From Methylotenera_A sp963701715 (lineage in GTDB: Bacteria; Pseudomonadota; Gammaproteobacteria; Burkholderiales; Methylophilaceae): a DNA stretch of 64,000 bases. How positions within the stretch are numbered: position 1 is the stretch's first letter; each line of letters begins with the position of its first letter. The notes beneath the pieces were generated by a model. That model was given only the letters and a program-made list of their open reading frames with translations, ran no database searches and was not told where the DNA came from. Location: the NCBI GenBank assembly GCA_963701715.1, contig CAVPAX010000003.1, forward strand, positions 1 through 64,000, written 5' to 3'. Shown in pieces: positions 41,839 through 51,002 of this stretch. The position numbers and the translations under genes were made by a program.

Positions 41839-42485
41839 TGACGAACAGTATGAGCGACATTCTGACGGGGAATATGCCCGATCCGCAAAGTTTAGGTTAT
41901 ATCCCGATGGTCATCGAACAGAGCGGCCGTGGTGAGCGTTCGTATGATATTTATTCGCGCTTGCTGAAAGAGCGCGTGGTTTTTTTGGTAGGTCCTGTCA
42001 ACGACATGACTGCTAATTTGGTTGTTGCGCAATTGTTATTTTTGGAAGCTGAGAATCCAGATAAAGATATTTCGCTTTATATTAATTCACCTGGCGGTTC
42101 GGTGACAGCAGGTATGTCGATTTACGATACCATGCAGTTTGTTAAGCCGGATGTGAGTACGCTTTGCATCGGTCAAGCGGCGAGTATGGGAGCATTCTTA
42201 CTGGCAGCCGGTGCCAAAGGTAAGCGCTTTAGCTTACCGAATTCTCGCGTTATGATTCATCAACCCTCCGGTGGCTTTCAGGGCCAGTCATCCGATATTG
42301 AAATTCATGCCAGAGAGATTCTGTATTTACGCGGAAAATTGAATGAAATTCTAGCTCACCATACTGGCAAAACAGCCGAAGAGATTGATCGCGACACCGA
42401 GCGTGATAATTTCATGAGTGCAGATGAGTCAGTTAAATACGGCATGATTGATAAGGTTATTGCTAATCGCAGCGATGCGGCTTAA
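41838..42485 (+). CDS. clpP: ATP-dependent Clp protease proteolytic subunit
   Basis: The 215-residue serine peptidase forms the barrel degraded-protein chamber used with ClpX. The catalytic triad is visible as Ser116 (AASMGAF), His141 (MIHQPSGG) and Asp190 (RDTERDN), each offset by 19 from mature E. coli ClpP. SPGGSVTAGMSIYDTM is the oxyanion loop. The start overlaps the tig stop by one base; a second ATG four codons on (MSDIL) is also possible. The prosequence is short. ClpX follows after 34 bases. Confidence 0.97.
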   Translation: MTNSMSDILTGNMPDPQSLGYIPMVIEQSGRGERSYDIYSRLLKERVVFLVGPVNDMTANLVVAQLLFLEAENPDKDISLYINSPGGSVTAGMSIYDTMQFVKPDVSTLCIGQAASMGAFLLAAGAKGKRFSLPNSRVMIHQPSGGFQGQSSDIEIHAREILYLRGKLNEILAHHTGKTAEEIDRDTERDNFMSADESVKYGMIDKVIANRSDAA

Positions 42486-42519
42486 TATAAGGCAGTTTTG
42501 TAAGATTTAAGGAAGTTGC

Positions 42520-43803
42520 ATGGCCACTAAAGCCGAAGGTGAAAAGTTACTTTACTGCTCTTTTTGCGGCAAAAGCCAGCATGAAGTCAAAAAATTAATT
42601 GCAGGTCCATCAGTATTCATCTGTGATGAATGCGTTGATTTATGCAACGATATTATCAAAGAAGAAGTACAAAACCTTAGCGACATCAAGTCTACCGATA
42701 AGTCTCTACCCACACCGCAAGAGATTTGCGCCATCTTAGATCAGTATGTCATAGGTCAGGTACAAGCCAAGAAAAACCTGTCTGTTGCAGTCTATAACCA
42801 CTACAAACGTCTTGGTCATAACCATATTTCACAAAACACAGTCAAAGACGATGTGGAAATTCAAAAAAGTAATATTTTGCTGATCGGTCCAACAGGCTCT
42901 GGCAAAACTTTACTTGCGCAAACATTAGCGCGCCTTTTGGATGTGCCATTCGTGATGGCCGATGCAACCACTTTGACTGAAGCGGGTTATGTCGGTGAAG
43001 ATGTTGAAAATATTATGCAAAAGCTACTGCAAAAATGTGATTATGATGTTGAAAAGGCGCAACGCGGTATCGTGTACATTGATGAAGTGGATAAAATTTC
43101 ACGTAAATCAGATAATCCTTCCATTACGCGAGATGTGTCAGGTGAGGGTGTGCAGCAAGCTTTGCTGAAGCTGATTGAGGGGACCGTAGCATCAGTACCT
43201 CCGCAAGGTGGCCGTAAACACCCTAATCAAGAGTTTGTGCAATTGGATACAACCAATATTCTATTTATTTGCGGTGGTGCGTTTGATGGGTTGGATAAAG
43301 TGATCCGTAGACGTTCTGAAAAAGGCGGCATCGGATTTGGCGCAGAAGTGAAAAGTAAAGATGATTTGCGTGAGGTAGGTGCGGTTCTGCGAGATGTCGA
43401 ACCAGAGGATTTGATCAAATTTGGTTTAATCCCAGAATTTATTGGACGTTTGCCAGTTGTAGCTACTTTAGAATCTTTAGATGAAGAAGCGCTGATGACG
43501 ATTCTAACTGAGCCCAAAAACGCGCTGACTAAGCAATATATTAAGTTATTCAAAATGGAGGGTGTGGATCTTGAGTTTAGAGAATCTGCCTTGCGTCTAA
43601 TTGCTCAGAAGGCACTTGAGCGCAAAACAGGCGCTCGAGGCCTGCGCTCGATTTTGGAGCATGCGCTACTTGAGATCATGTACGATTTACCCTCAATCGA
43701 GAATTTGAGCAAGGTTGTGATTGATGAGGGTACAATCAGAGGTGATTCGCAGCCCATTATGATTTATCAGGATTCACCGAAAGTCGCTGAATCAGCCAGC
43801 TGA
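42520..43803 (+). CDS. clpX: ATP-dependent Clp protease ATP-binding subunit ClpX
   Basis: The 427-residue AAA+ unfoldase feeds substrates to ClpP. The N-terminal zinc-binding domain carries four Cys (YCSFCG, FICDEC). Walker A is LIGPTGSGKTLLAQTLA near residue 127, Walker B is IVYIDEVDKI, and the pore loop lies in ADATTLTEAGYVGEDVE. The IGF loop for ClpP docking (GIGFGAEV), sensor motifs and the C-terminal GARGLRSILEHALLEIMYDLPS are also present. AAGGAAG precedes the ATG. Lon follows after 181 bases with its own heat-shock promoter. Confidence 0.97.
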   Translation: MATKAEGEKLLYCSFCGKSQHEVKKLIAGPSVFICDECVDLCNDIIKEEVQNLSDIKSTDKSLPTPQEICAILDQYVIGQVQAKKNLSVAVYNHYKRLGHNHISQNTVKDDVEIQKSNILLIGPTGSGKTLLAQTLARLLDVPFVMADATTLTEAGYVGEDVENIMQKLLQKCDYDVEKAQRGIVYIDEVDKISRKSDNPSITRDVSGEGVQQALLKLIEGTVASVPPQGGRKHPNQEFVQLDTTNILFICGGAFDGLDKVIRRRSEKGGIGFGAEVKSKDDLREVGAVLRDVEPEDLIKFGLIPEFIGRLPVVATLESLDEEALMTILTEPKNALTKQYIKLFKMEGVDLEFRESALRLIAQKALERKTGARGLRSILEHALLEIMYDLPSIENLSKVVIDEGTIRGDSQPIMIYQDSPKVAESAS

Positions 43804-43912
43804 TCAGACATCATTTCCCCTAACTTATTAATCCAACAAGACTATTGCAAATAAAAATGAGTGGTTTATAGTACTTCTTAGGCTGTAAGCAAATTATTTA
43901 ATTACTTTAGCT

Positions 43913-43941
43913 CTTGAAGTATCAAAGAATGTTCCCAATTT
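43913..43941 (+). promoter_or_regulatory. sigma-32 (heat-shock) promoter of lon
   Basis: CTTGAAG (43913-43919) and CCCAATTT (43934-43941) with a 14-bp spacer match the sigma-32 consensus CTTGAAA/CCCATNT closely. The lon ATG is 43 bases further on. Confidence 0.82.
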
Positions 43942-43984
43942 AAAAGCATTGGTAGTTATTACCGTGTGAATTAGAAAGTATTTT

Positions 43985-46451
43985 ATGACTGAACAGACTT
44001 TGCCAGACAACTTATCTCAAACTCATCAAGACATGATGCCGTTATTACCATTGCGCGACGTAGTGGTATATCCGCATCTGGTTATTCCATTATTTGTAGG
44101 CCGGGCCAAATCAGTTAAGGCGCTTGAAATTGCCTCTGAAGGTAATAAGCAAATATTATTGGTCGCACAAAAATCTGCCAATAAAGATGAGCCGGATGCC
44201 GATGACTTATACGAAATCGGCACATTGGCAACTGTATTGCAGATGCTAAAGTTACCTGACGGCACAGTTAAAGTGCTGGTCGAAGGTCTGTATCGTGTAC
44301 GTGTTTCAGATTTTGTCGAAACAGAAGAGTGCTTCTTGGCTAATGCCGAAAAGATTGTGCATTCTGATGAGAATGACAGTGAAACCGAGGCGCTCATGCG
44401 CACGGTTTTCACGCAATTTGATCAATATGTCAAATTGAACAAAAAAATCCCACCTGAGATTTTGACTTCGCTTGCTACCATTAATGATGCTGGTCGTCTA
44501 GCAGACACAATTTCTGCTCATCTCACACTGAAGCTTGAAGAGAAACAAAAAATTCTCGAGATGTTAAGCGTGACAGAGCGCTTGGAACATTTGCTGCACT
44601 TGATGGAGTCGGAAATTGACATTCTACAGGTGGAGAAGCGTATTCGTGGCCGTGTAAAACGTCAAATGGAAAAAAGTCAGCGCGAATACTATCTCAATGA
44701 ACAAGTAAAAGCGATTCAAAAGGAACTCGGCGAGCAAGATGAAAGTGTCGAGATGGATGAACTTGAAAAGCGCATCAATGAATCGCGGAATGTCTAAAGA
44801 GGCGTTGGCTAAAGTTAATGCCGAGCTTAAAAAGCTTAAGATGATGTCGCCGATGTCGGCAGAAGCCTCAGTAGTGCGCAATTATATTGATACTCTAGTA
44901 GGCTTACCTTGGAAGAAAAAGACTAAAATCAGTAAGGATCTAAAAGTTGCCGAAGCAATTCTGGATGCAGATCACTATGGATTAGAGAAAGTGAAAGAGC
45001 GCATTGTTGAGTACCTAGCAGTGCAGCAGCGTGTAGGTAAGCTTAAAGCCCCAATCTTGTGTCTGGTAGGGCCGCCAGGTGTAGGTAAAACCTCACTTGG
45101 ACAAAGCATTGCAAAAGCGGTTAACCGTAAGTTTGTTCGTATGGCTTTGGGTGGTGTACGCGATGAAGCGGAAATTCGTGGGCACAGGCGTACCTATATA
45201 GGCTCAATGCCGGGCAAAGTATTACAAAGCATGAGCAAGGTAGGCGTGAAAAACCCATTATTCTTACTCGATGAAGTGGATAAAATGGGACAGGATATGC
45301 GTGGCGACCCATCTTCTGCATTGTTAGAGGTACTTGATCCTGAACAGAACCACACATTTGCTGATCACTATGTTGAGGTTGAATATGATCTATCAGACGT
45401 GATGTTTGTGGCAACTGCTAATACCATGAATATTCCTGCACCATTGCTGGACAGGATGGAGATTATTCGTCTTGCGGGTTATACCGAAGATGAAAAAATC
45501 AATATTGCAATGAAGTATTTGTTGCCCAAACAACTTAAGGCACATGGCCTTAAGGCGGCAGAGATTGGTATTGCTGAATCAGTGATTCGCGATATCGTGC
45601 GTTTTTATACACGTGAGGCTGGCGTTCGTCGTTTAGAGCAAGAGATTGCAAAAGTATGCCGTAAAGTAGTGAAAGAATTGCTGCTTAACCAGACTAAGGC
45701 TAAAAATAGCGGTCGTGTCGCAGATGCAAAAGCGGTTAAAAAAATCGTCATCACTTCTAAAAACCTGGATAAATATCTTGGCGTGTATCGCTATGATTAC
45801 GGGGTCGCTGCCAAAGAAAATCAGGTGGGGCAAGTAACGGGTCTGGCATGGACATCTGTTGGCGGCGAGTTGCTTACAATAGAAGCTGTGCTATTGCCAG
45901 GTAAAGGGAAAACGATCACTACAGGAAAACTTGGTGACGTGATGCAGGAGTCTGTGCAGGCAGCTATGAGCGTAGTGCGTAGCCGCGCCAAGCGTTTGGG
46001 CATCCCAGAAGATTTCTACGAGAAAAAGGATATCCATATTCACTTGCCCGAGGGCGCTACGCCTAAAGATGGACCAAGTGCGGGTATCGGCCTAACGACT
46101 GCACTGGTTTCTGTGTTAACTGGTATCCCGGCACGTGCAGACGTGGCGATGACCGGTGAGATAACGTTGCGTGGTGAAGTGCTTGCAATTGGCGGGTTGA
46201 AAGAGAAATTGCTTGCAGCACATCGCGGTGGCATTAAAACAGTACTAATTCCTGAATCCAACGTAAAAGACTTGGTAGATATCCCAGAGAATATTAAAAA
46301 TAGTCTGCAAATCCACCCGGTTAAATGGATAGATCAAGTTTTAGAGTTGGCTTTGGAAACCATGCCGCAACCATCGGAAGAAAAACCTGTAGAAATTACA
46401 GCAGTGGTTCCGGAAATAGTTGCTGATGAGAAAGCACCGATAACGCATTAA
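43985..46451 (+). CDS. lon: ATP-dependent protease Lon, split by a single-base frameshift
   Basis: Lon degrades misfolded and regulatory proteins. The first frame (from 43985) gives the N-terminal substrate domain (MPLLPLRDVVVYPHLVIPLFVGR) and helical region up to LEKRINES, then ends at 44797. The second frame continues without loss: GMSKEALAKVNAELKKLK, Walker A LVGPPGVGKTSLGQS, Walker B FLLDEVDKM, and the Ser-Lys dyad (Ser in DGPSAGIGLTTAL, Lys in GGLKEKLLAA). Removing one base in CGCGG (44784-44788) restores one polypeptide of about 820 residues, the usual Lon length. The rest is intact, which points to a sequence error rather than a dead gene. Confidence 0.92.
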
Positions 46452-46507
46452 TTTTATCCGGTAACTATATTTATTTTCATTTATAGCATAAAATCGGCTG
46501 CAAAGCC

Positions 46508-46561
46508 TTGACAGAGGCTTTTGTGGCTTGATATAAAGTCATAACAGGATACGCCTGTTAT
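46508..46561 (+). promoter_or_regulatory. promoter and leader hairpin of hupB
   Basis: TTGACA (46508-46513) and TATAAA (46532-46537) are 18 bp apart. ATAACAGG-ATACG-CCTGTTAT (46541-46561) is a perfect 8-bp hairpin at or just after the start site. GAGGGG precedes the GTG start of hupB. Confidence 0.65.
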
Positions 46562-46591
46562 TTTAGTTAATAACATTAGAGGGGATTACTC

Positions 46592-46864
46592 GTGAACAAA
46601 TCAGAATTGATTGATCAAATTGCAAAAGCAGCAGGTATTTCAAAAGCTGCGGCTGGCCGTTCTTTGGATGCCACAACAGCTGCTATCACTAAAGCACTTA
46701 AAAAAGGTGATTTAGTAACTTTAATTGGTTTCGGTTCATTTTACGTAGGCAAACGCGCAGCTCGTAATGGCCGTAATCCTCGCACTGGCGCAACAATTAA
46801 AATCAAAGCTGCGAATTCTCCTAAGTTTAGGGCTGGTAAAGCACTAAAAGATGCTGTAAACTAG
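46592..46864 (+). CDS. hupB: DNA-binding protein HU-beta
   Basis: The 90-residue nucleoid protein bends and compacts DNA. It starts with GTG (MNKSELIDQIAKAAGISKAAAG) after GAGGGG. The beta-arm motif GFGSFYVGKRAARNGRNPRTGATIKI, with the arm Arg-Asn-Pro tip, is complete. The C-terminus is KFRAGKALKDAVN. Its place after lon is the usual proteobacterial order. Codons are strongly biased, fitting high expression. tRNA-Val follows after 80 bases and could share its transcript, which ends at the terminator at 47054. Confidence 0.97.
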   Translation: MNKSELIDQIAKAAGISKAAAGRSLDATTAAITKALKKGDLVTLIGFGSFYVGKRAARNGRNPRTGATIKIKAANSPKFRAGKALKDAVN

Positions 46865-46944
46865 CGGTCTTTATTGATTAAGCAGTTAATCAATAAAAGC
46901 AGTTAGTTTTAGGCTTTATCAAGTTTATGGCGATAAAGCTTGCG

Positions 46945-47020
46945 GGGTGCTTAGCTCAGTTGGTAGAGCGTCGCCCTTACAAGGCGAATGTCAGCGGTTC
47001 GACCCCGTTAGCACCCACCA
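46945..47020 (+). tRNA. tRNA-Val (UAC)
   Basis: 76 bases with encoded CCA. The acceptor GGGTGCT pairs with AGCACCC. The anticodon loop CTTACAA gives UAC. D-loop AGCTCAGTTGGTAGAGC and T-loop TTCGACC are standard. Confidence 0.96.
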
Positions 47021-47053
47021 ATAACTAACATATATTGCCTCGAAATATATACT

Positions 47054-47087
47054 AAGAGTGCTAGATTCTTTAGCACTCTTTCATTTT
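47054..47087 (+). terminator. intrinsic terminator after tRNA-Val
   Basis: A 10-bp stem AAGAGTGCTA/TAGCACTCTT around GATTCTT, followed by TCATTTT. It would end the hupB-tRNA-Val transcript. Confidence 0.78.
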
Positions 47088-47139
47088 GAATGATTGTGTT
47101 AGGTAAGTTTTGATATTGAAGTTTCAAAAACAGTAAACT

Positions 47140-47216
47140 GGAGTGGTAGTTCAGTTGGTTAGAATACCGGCCTGTCACGCCGGGGGTCGCGGGTTCGAGC
47201 CCCGTCCACTCCGCCA
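47140..47216 (+). tRNA. tRNA-Asp (GUC)
   Basis: 77 bases with encoded CCA. The acceptor GGAGTGG pairs with CCACTCC. The anticodon loop CTGTCAC gives GUC. The T-loop is TTCGAGC. Confidence 0.96.
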
Positions 47217-47221
47217 ATTCC

Positions 47222-47252
47222 AAAAAAGCGAACTCTTGAGTTCGCTTTTTTT
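47222..47252 (+). terminator. intrinsic terminator after tRNA-Asp
   Basis: A near-perfect stem AAAAAAGCGAACTC/GAGTTCGCTTTTTT with a TT loop, six bases after the tRNA CCA end. Confidence 0.92.
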
Positions 47253-47371
47253 ATATCTAGGCTAGAATCGATGTGATGAACTACCTGAATCAAGATGTAA
47301 GCGTCATTTTGTGCAACTGATATATAATAGAAAGTTGTGCAATTTAGCGATTAAATTTAGAAAGTTAAAGT

Positions 47372-49267
47372 ATGTTAGATTCGATTCGAAGACACACCCA
47401 AGGCTGGTTGGCAAAAGTTATTTTAGCCTTAATTACTATCCCTTTTGCGCTGTTTGGTATTGATTCATATTTCAATCAGGCAGGTAACAATGTTGCTATT
47501 GCCAAAGTGAATGGCGATAAAATTTCGATTCAGGAATACGGCAATGCAATTGAGACCGTGCGAAATCGCTTACAGTCGGAAGGTCAAAAAGTGGATGCTG
47601 CTTTACTGGACAGCCCTGAGTTAAAGCAATCTGTACTTGATGGTTTAATAACGCGTCGCTTAGTCAATGAGGAAATTCAGCGTGCTAATTTTAAGATTAG
47701 CGATGAGCAGTTAAGCCAGTATATTCTTGGTATGCCAGAGTTTCAGCAAGAGGGGAAGTTTTCTGAAGATATTTATCAAAAGACCTTGGCACAGAATAAA
47801 CTTACTGCTTCGAAATTCGAGAATGACAGACGCAGTGAGCTACTGACACAACAGGCGCGTGATGGCTTAGCTATGCTGGTTTCGATTCCTAAAGATGTAG
47901 CAGAACAAACCTTAAAATTTGCACATCAACAACGCGATGTCAGTGTAGCTGAAATTAAAACAGCGCAATTTTTGAAACAAACGAATGTAACTCCAGAGCA
48001 AGTTAAGGCCTATTACGAGCAGCATAAGGATAAATTTAAAGTACCTGAGCAAGTTAAACTTGAGTTTGCTTTGCTTTCTGCTGCGGGCTTGGTTTCTCAG
48101 ATGACGGTAACAGATGCTGAAGTTAAACAGTTCTATGACGAAAATGCGGCTAAATTCCAGGGCGATGAACAGCGCCATGCAAGCCATATTCTAATTGGCT
48201 TTGGTGTGAGTGCTTCTGCTGAAGAAAAAGCGGCTGCCAAGGAAAAAGCGGCTGATATATTGGCACAATTGAGAAAAAATCCAAAACGCTTTGAGGAGCT
48301 TGCTACGAAATACTCTCAAGACCCAGGCTCAGCGACTAAAGGCGGCGATTTGGGGAGCTTTGGACGAGGGTCTATGGTGAAACCATTTGAGGATGCCGTA
48401 TTTGGCATGAAGGCCAATCAGATTAGCGACTTGGTAGAATCCGAGTTTGGTTATCATATTATCCGATTGAATGGCATCTCTGGTCAAAGCTCATCTTTTG
48501 ATAGTATGAAAGCGCAAATCAAGGGCGAGCTGATTTTTCAAAAAGCACAGATTAAATATGCCGAGCTAGCGGATGAATTTAGCAATACCGTATATGAGCA
48601 ATCGGGTAGCCTGAAGCCTGCAGCAGATAAATTTGGGTTGCAACTACAAACAAGCGGTTGGATGAGCCGCGAAGACGGGGCTAAATTTTTCAAGAATGAC
48701 AAATTGATGGGTTTGGTGTTTTCTGATGAAGTGTTAAAAGATAAGCGCAATACCGAGGCAGTAGAAGTGTCACCGAATAACCTGGTCTCTGCACGAGTAA
48801 TTGAATACAAGCCATCTGCACCGCGCAGTTTTGACGAGGTTAAGGGAGGCATTGAAGCCTTTCTGAAATTGGAGCAAACAGTTAAGTTGGCAGCTGAAAA
48901 GGGTGAAGCCACCCTAGAGAAGCTTAAATCAAGTGGTATAGGGGAAGATTTGGAGTGGATTCCAGCGGTAACGATTGACCGTAAAAATGCACAAGGTTTA
49001 ACAGAAGAGGTAATGAAACAGGCTTTTAAAATCGATACTAATAAATTACCTGCGTATGCAGGTTTCATGAACGGCAAAACCAGTTATACAATTGTGCAAG
49101 TGAGCCGTGTGAATAATAAGCTTGCTACCGATGATGAGGCGAAAAAGAACGCTGAGGCTGAATTACAAGCAGCTATGGCAGCTGAATATATAAGTGCTTA
49201 TGGCAAATCACTTAAAGCTAAAAGTGATATTGAGGTGAATCGTAAACTACTGGAATCAAGTCAGTAA
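47372..49267 (+). CDS. ppiD: periplasmic folding chaperone / peptidyl-prolyl isomerase PpiD
   Basis: The 631-residue protein is anchored by one N-terminal helix (ILALITIPFALFGIDSYF, about 17-34) and acts in the periplasm next to the Sec translocon. The SurA-type N-domain contains AIAKVNGDKISIQEYGNAIE. The parvulin domain (about 265-360) reads RHASHILIGF, ATKYSQDPGSATKGGDLGSFGRGSMVKPFEDAVF and FGYHIIRL. A C-terminal chaperone region follows. Its position after hupB and tRNA genes is common in betaproteobacteria. It ends at a strong bidirectional terminator facing fabI. Confidence 0.94.
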   Translation: MLDSIRRHTQGWLAKVILALITIPFALFGIDSYFNQAGNNVAIAKVNGDKISIQEYGNAIETVRNRLQSEGQKVDAALLDSPELKQSVLDGLITRRLVNEEIQRANFKISDEQLSQYILGMPEFQQEGKFSEDIYQKTLAQNKLTASKFENDRRSELLTQQARDGLAMLVSIPKDVAEQTLKFAHQQRDVSVAEIKTAQFLKQTNVTPEQVKAYYEQHKDKFKVPEQVKLEFALLSAAGLVSQMTVTDAEVKQFYDENAAKFQGDEQRHASHILIGFGVSASAEEKAAAKEKAADILAQLRKNPKRFEELATKYSQDPGSATKGGDLGSFGRGSMVKPFEDAVFGMKANQISDLVESEFGYHIIRLNGISGQSSSFDSMKAQIKGELIFQKAQIKYAELADEFSNTVYEQSGSLKPAADKFGLQLQTSGWMSREDGAKFFKNDKLMGLVFSDEVLKDKRNTEAVEVSPNNLVSARVIEYKPSAPRSFDEVKGGIEAFLKLEQTVKLAAEKGEATLEKLKSSGIGEDLEWIPAVTIDRKNAQGLTEEVMKQAFKIDTNKLPAYAGFMNGKTSYTIVQVSRVNNKLATDDEAKKNAEAELQAAMAAEYISAYGKSLKAKSDIEVNRKLLESSQ

Positions 49268-49282
49268 TAAGCGAGATAGAAT

Positions 49283-49315
49283 AAAAAAGCTGATGTTTTC
49301 ACATCAGCTTTTTTA
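49283..49315. terminator. bidirectional intrinsic terminator between ppiD and fabI
   Basis: A stem AAGCTGATGT/ACATCAGCTT around TTTC, with A-tract on the left and T-tract on the right. It serves convergent ppiD and fabI. Confidence 0.93.
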
Positions 49316-49328
49316 TTGAGCAAGTAAT

Positions 49329-50114
49329 TTAGTCGATTTGACCTGCGGCAGTAATGTTCATACCGCCATCTACATAAGTAATTTCGCCCGTAATACCAGA
49401 AGCCAAGTCACTACATAAAAAAGCGGCTGCGTTTCCAACCTCTTCAATCGTTACATTGCGACGCAAAGCAGCATGTTTCTCGTTGAAACCTATCATCTTG
49501 TCAAAATCGGCGATGCCAGAAGCCGCAAGTGTTTTTATGGGACCTGCAGACACTGCATTCACACGAATACCTCTTGGGCCAAGGCTTTGTGCTAAATAGC
49601 GCACATTTGCTTCTAAACTTGCTTTTGCGACACCCATGACATTGTAGTTAGGCATTGTGCGCTCGGCACCCAAATAGCTAAGTGTTAATAAACTGCCTTT
49701 GCGACCTTGCATCATGGGGTATGCGGCTTTCGCTAATGCAGAGAAGCTATATGAGCTGATATCGTGCGCGATACGGAAATACTCACGGTTGACAGCATCC
49801 AGATAATCGCCCATCAGCGCTACCTTAGGTACAAAAGCGACCGAGTGAATCAGACAATCCAAGCCATCCCAGTGTTTAGCAAGCGCAGGGAATAAGGCAT
49901 CAATTTGCGCATCTTCAGCCACATCGCAAGGCAACACAATCTTGGAATCAAAATCTGCGGCTAAATCAGCCACGCGCTGAGCATGTTTTTCTATCTGATA
50001 GGTGAAGGCAAGCTCCGCACCTTCACGTTTCATTGCACTGGCGATGCCGTACGCGATACTACGGTTGCTTAATAATCCTGCAATTAATACTTTTTTGCCT
50101 GCTAAAAATCCCAT
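49329..50114 (-). CDS. fabI: enoyl-[acyl-carrier-protein] reductase (NADH) FabI
   Basis: FabI reduces the enoyl-ACP double bond in the last step of fatty acid elongation and is the target of triclosan. The 261-residue short-chain dehydrogenase-like protein shows KVLIAGLLSNRSIAYGIA and HSVAF. The catalytic residues are Tyr147, Tyr157 and Lys164 (SYLGAERTMPNYNVMGVAK), one off from E. coli numbering. SGIADF and GEITYVDGGMNI are also present. It is the last gene of the operon mltD-SBP-permease-permease-fabI, 46 bases after the second permease gene. Confidence 0.97.
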   Translation of the reverse strand: MGFLAGKKVLIAGLLSNRSIAYGIASAMKREGAELAFTYQIEKHAQRVADLAADFDSKIVLPCDVAEDAQIDALFPALAKHWDGLDCLIHSVAFVPKVALMGDYLDAVNREYFRIAHDISSYSFSALAKAAYPMMQGRKGSLLTLSYLGAERTMPNYNVMGVAKASLEANVRYLAQSLGPRGIRVNAVSAGPIKTLAASGIADFDKMIGFNEKHAALRRNVTIEEVGNAAAFLCSDLASGITGEITYVDGGMNITAAGQID

Positions 50115-50160
50115 AATGAATCCTGTAATGAATTATTTGTTGTTACGTTAGAGTTCTCTT

Positions 50161-51000
50161 TTACTTGTTTGAACCGCTTCTCGGATCAAGTGCATCGCGG
50201 AGACCCTCACCTAGTAAATTATACCCTAATACGGTAATCAGAATAGCCAAACCGGGGAATAACGACAACCACCAAGCGAATTGAATGTAGTCCTTACCAT
50301 CCGTGAGAATGTTTCCCCAGGAAGCTTGTGGTGCCTGCACGCCAAGCCCTAAAAAGCTTAAACCAGATTCCATAAGTACTGCACCGGCTATACCTAATAC
50401 TGAGCTCACGATGATTGGAGTGAGGCTGTTGGGTAATAAATGCATGAAAATTAACCGGGCATCTTTTGCGCCCAAAGTGCGTGATGCCATCACAAACTCG
50501 CGTCCACTTAGGCTTAGAAATTCTGCACGCACTAAACGTGTGACACCCATCCAAGAAGTGAGTCCAATCACAATCATAACGTTGATGATAGATGGCGTTA
50601 AAAAAGCGATGACTGCAAGAATGAGAAAGAAGCTGGGGATCGAAAGCATGACATCAACTAATCGCATAATGAGAGTGTCCACCCAGCCACGATAATAGCC
50701 CGCAATTGCGCCTAATAGAATGCCAATGGCTGTTGAAATACCCACTGCTACCAAACCCACTAGCAAAGAAATGCGGCCTCCATAGAGCATGCGGCTTAAA
50801 ACGTCGCGTCCAAGTCCGTCTGTGCCCATCCAGTGCAGCCAGGAGGGCGCCAGCAAGATTGCTTTAACATTTATATCATCTGGATCATAAGGTGCGATCA
50901 GCGGCGCCAGCATGGCCAATAAAAACACCATCATAATGATGATAAACCCAGCCAAGGCAAGCGGATTAGACAGTGCTTTTTTGAATAGACTATGGTTCAT
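50161..51000 (-). CDS. peptide/oligopeptide ABC transporter permease (OppC/DppC type)
   Basis: The 279-residue inner-membrane permease has about six helices and the OppC N-terminal extension (KKALSNPLALAGFIIIMMVFLLAMLAPLIAPYDP). The EAA loop for the ATPase reads EFVMASRTLGAKDARLIFMHLLPNSLTPIIV. GLSFLGLGVQAPQASWGNIL is typical of the family. It starts two bases after the OppB-type gene. No ATP-binding subunit follows; fabI comes next. The ATPase must be encoded elsewhere. Confidence 0.92.
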   Translation of the reverse strand: MNHSLFKKALSNPLALAGFIIIMMVFLLAMLAPLIAPYDPDDINVKAILLAPSWLHWMGTDGLGRDVLSRMLYGGRISLLVGLVAVGISTAIGILLGAIAGYYRGWVDTLIMRLVDVMLSIPSFFLILAVIAFLTPSIINVMIVIGLTSWMGVTRLVRAEFLSLSGREFVMASRTLGAKDARLIFMHLLPNSLTPIIVSSVLGIAGAVLMESGLSFLGLGVQAPQASWGNILTDGKDYIQFAWWLSLFPGLAILITVLGYNLLGEGLRDALDPRSGSNK

Positions 51001-51002
51001 GT

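Noticed and set aside
44781..44797. Programmed frameshift in lon
   Set aside because: No slippery heptamer, pseudoknot-like or stop-context signal is apparent at the shift, and lon is not known for recoding. An error is simpler.
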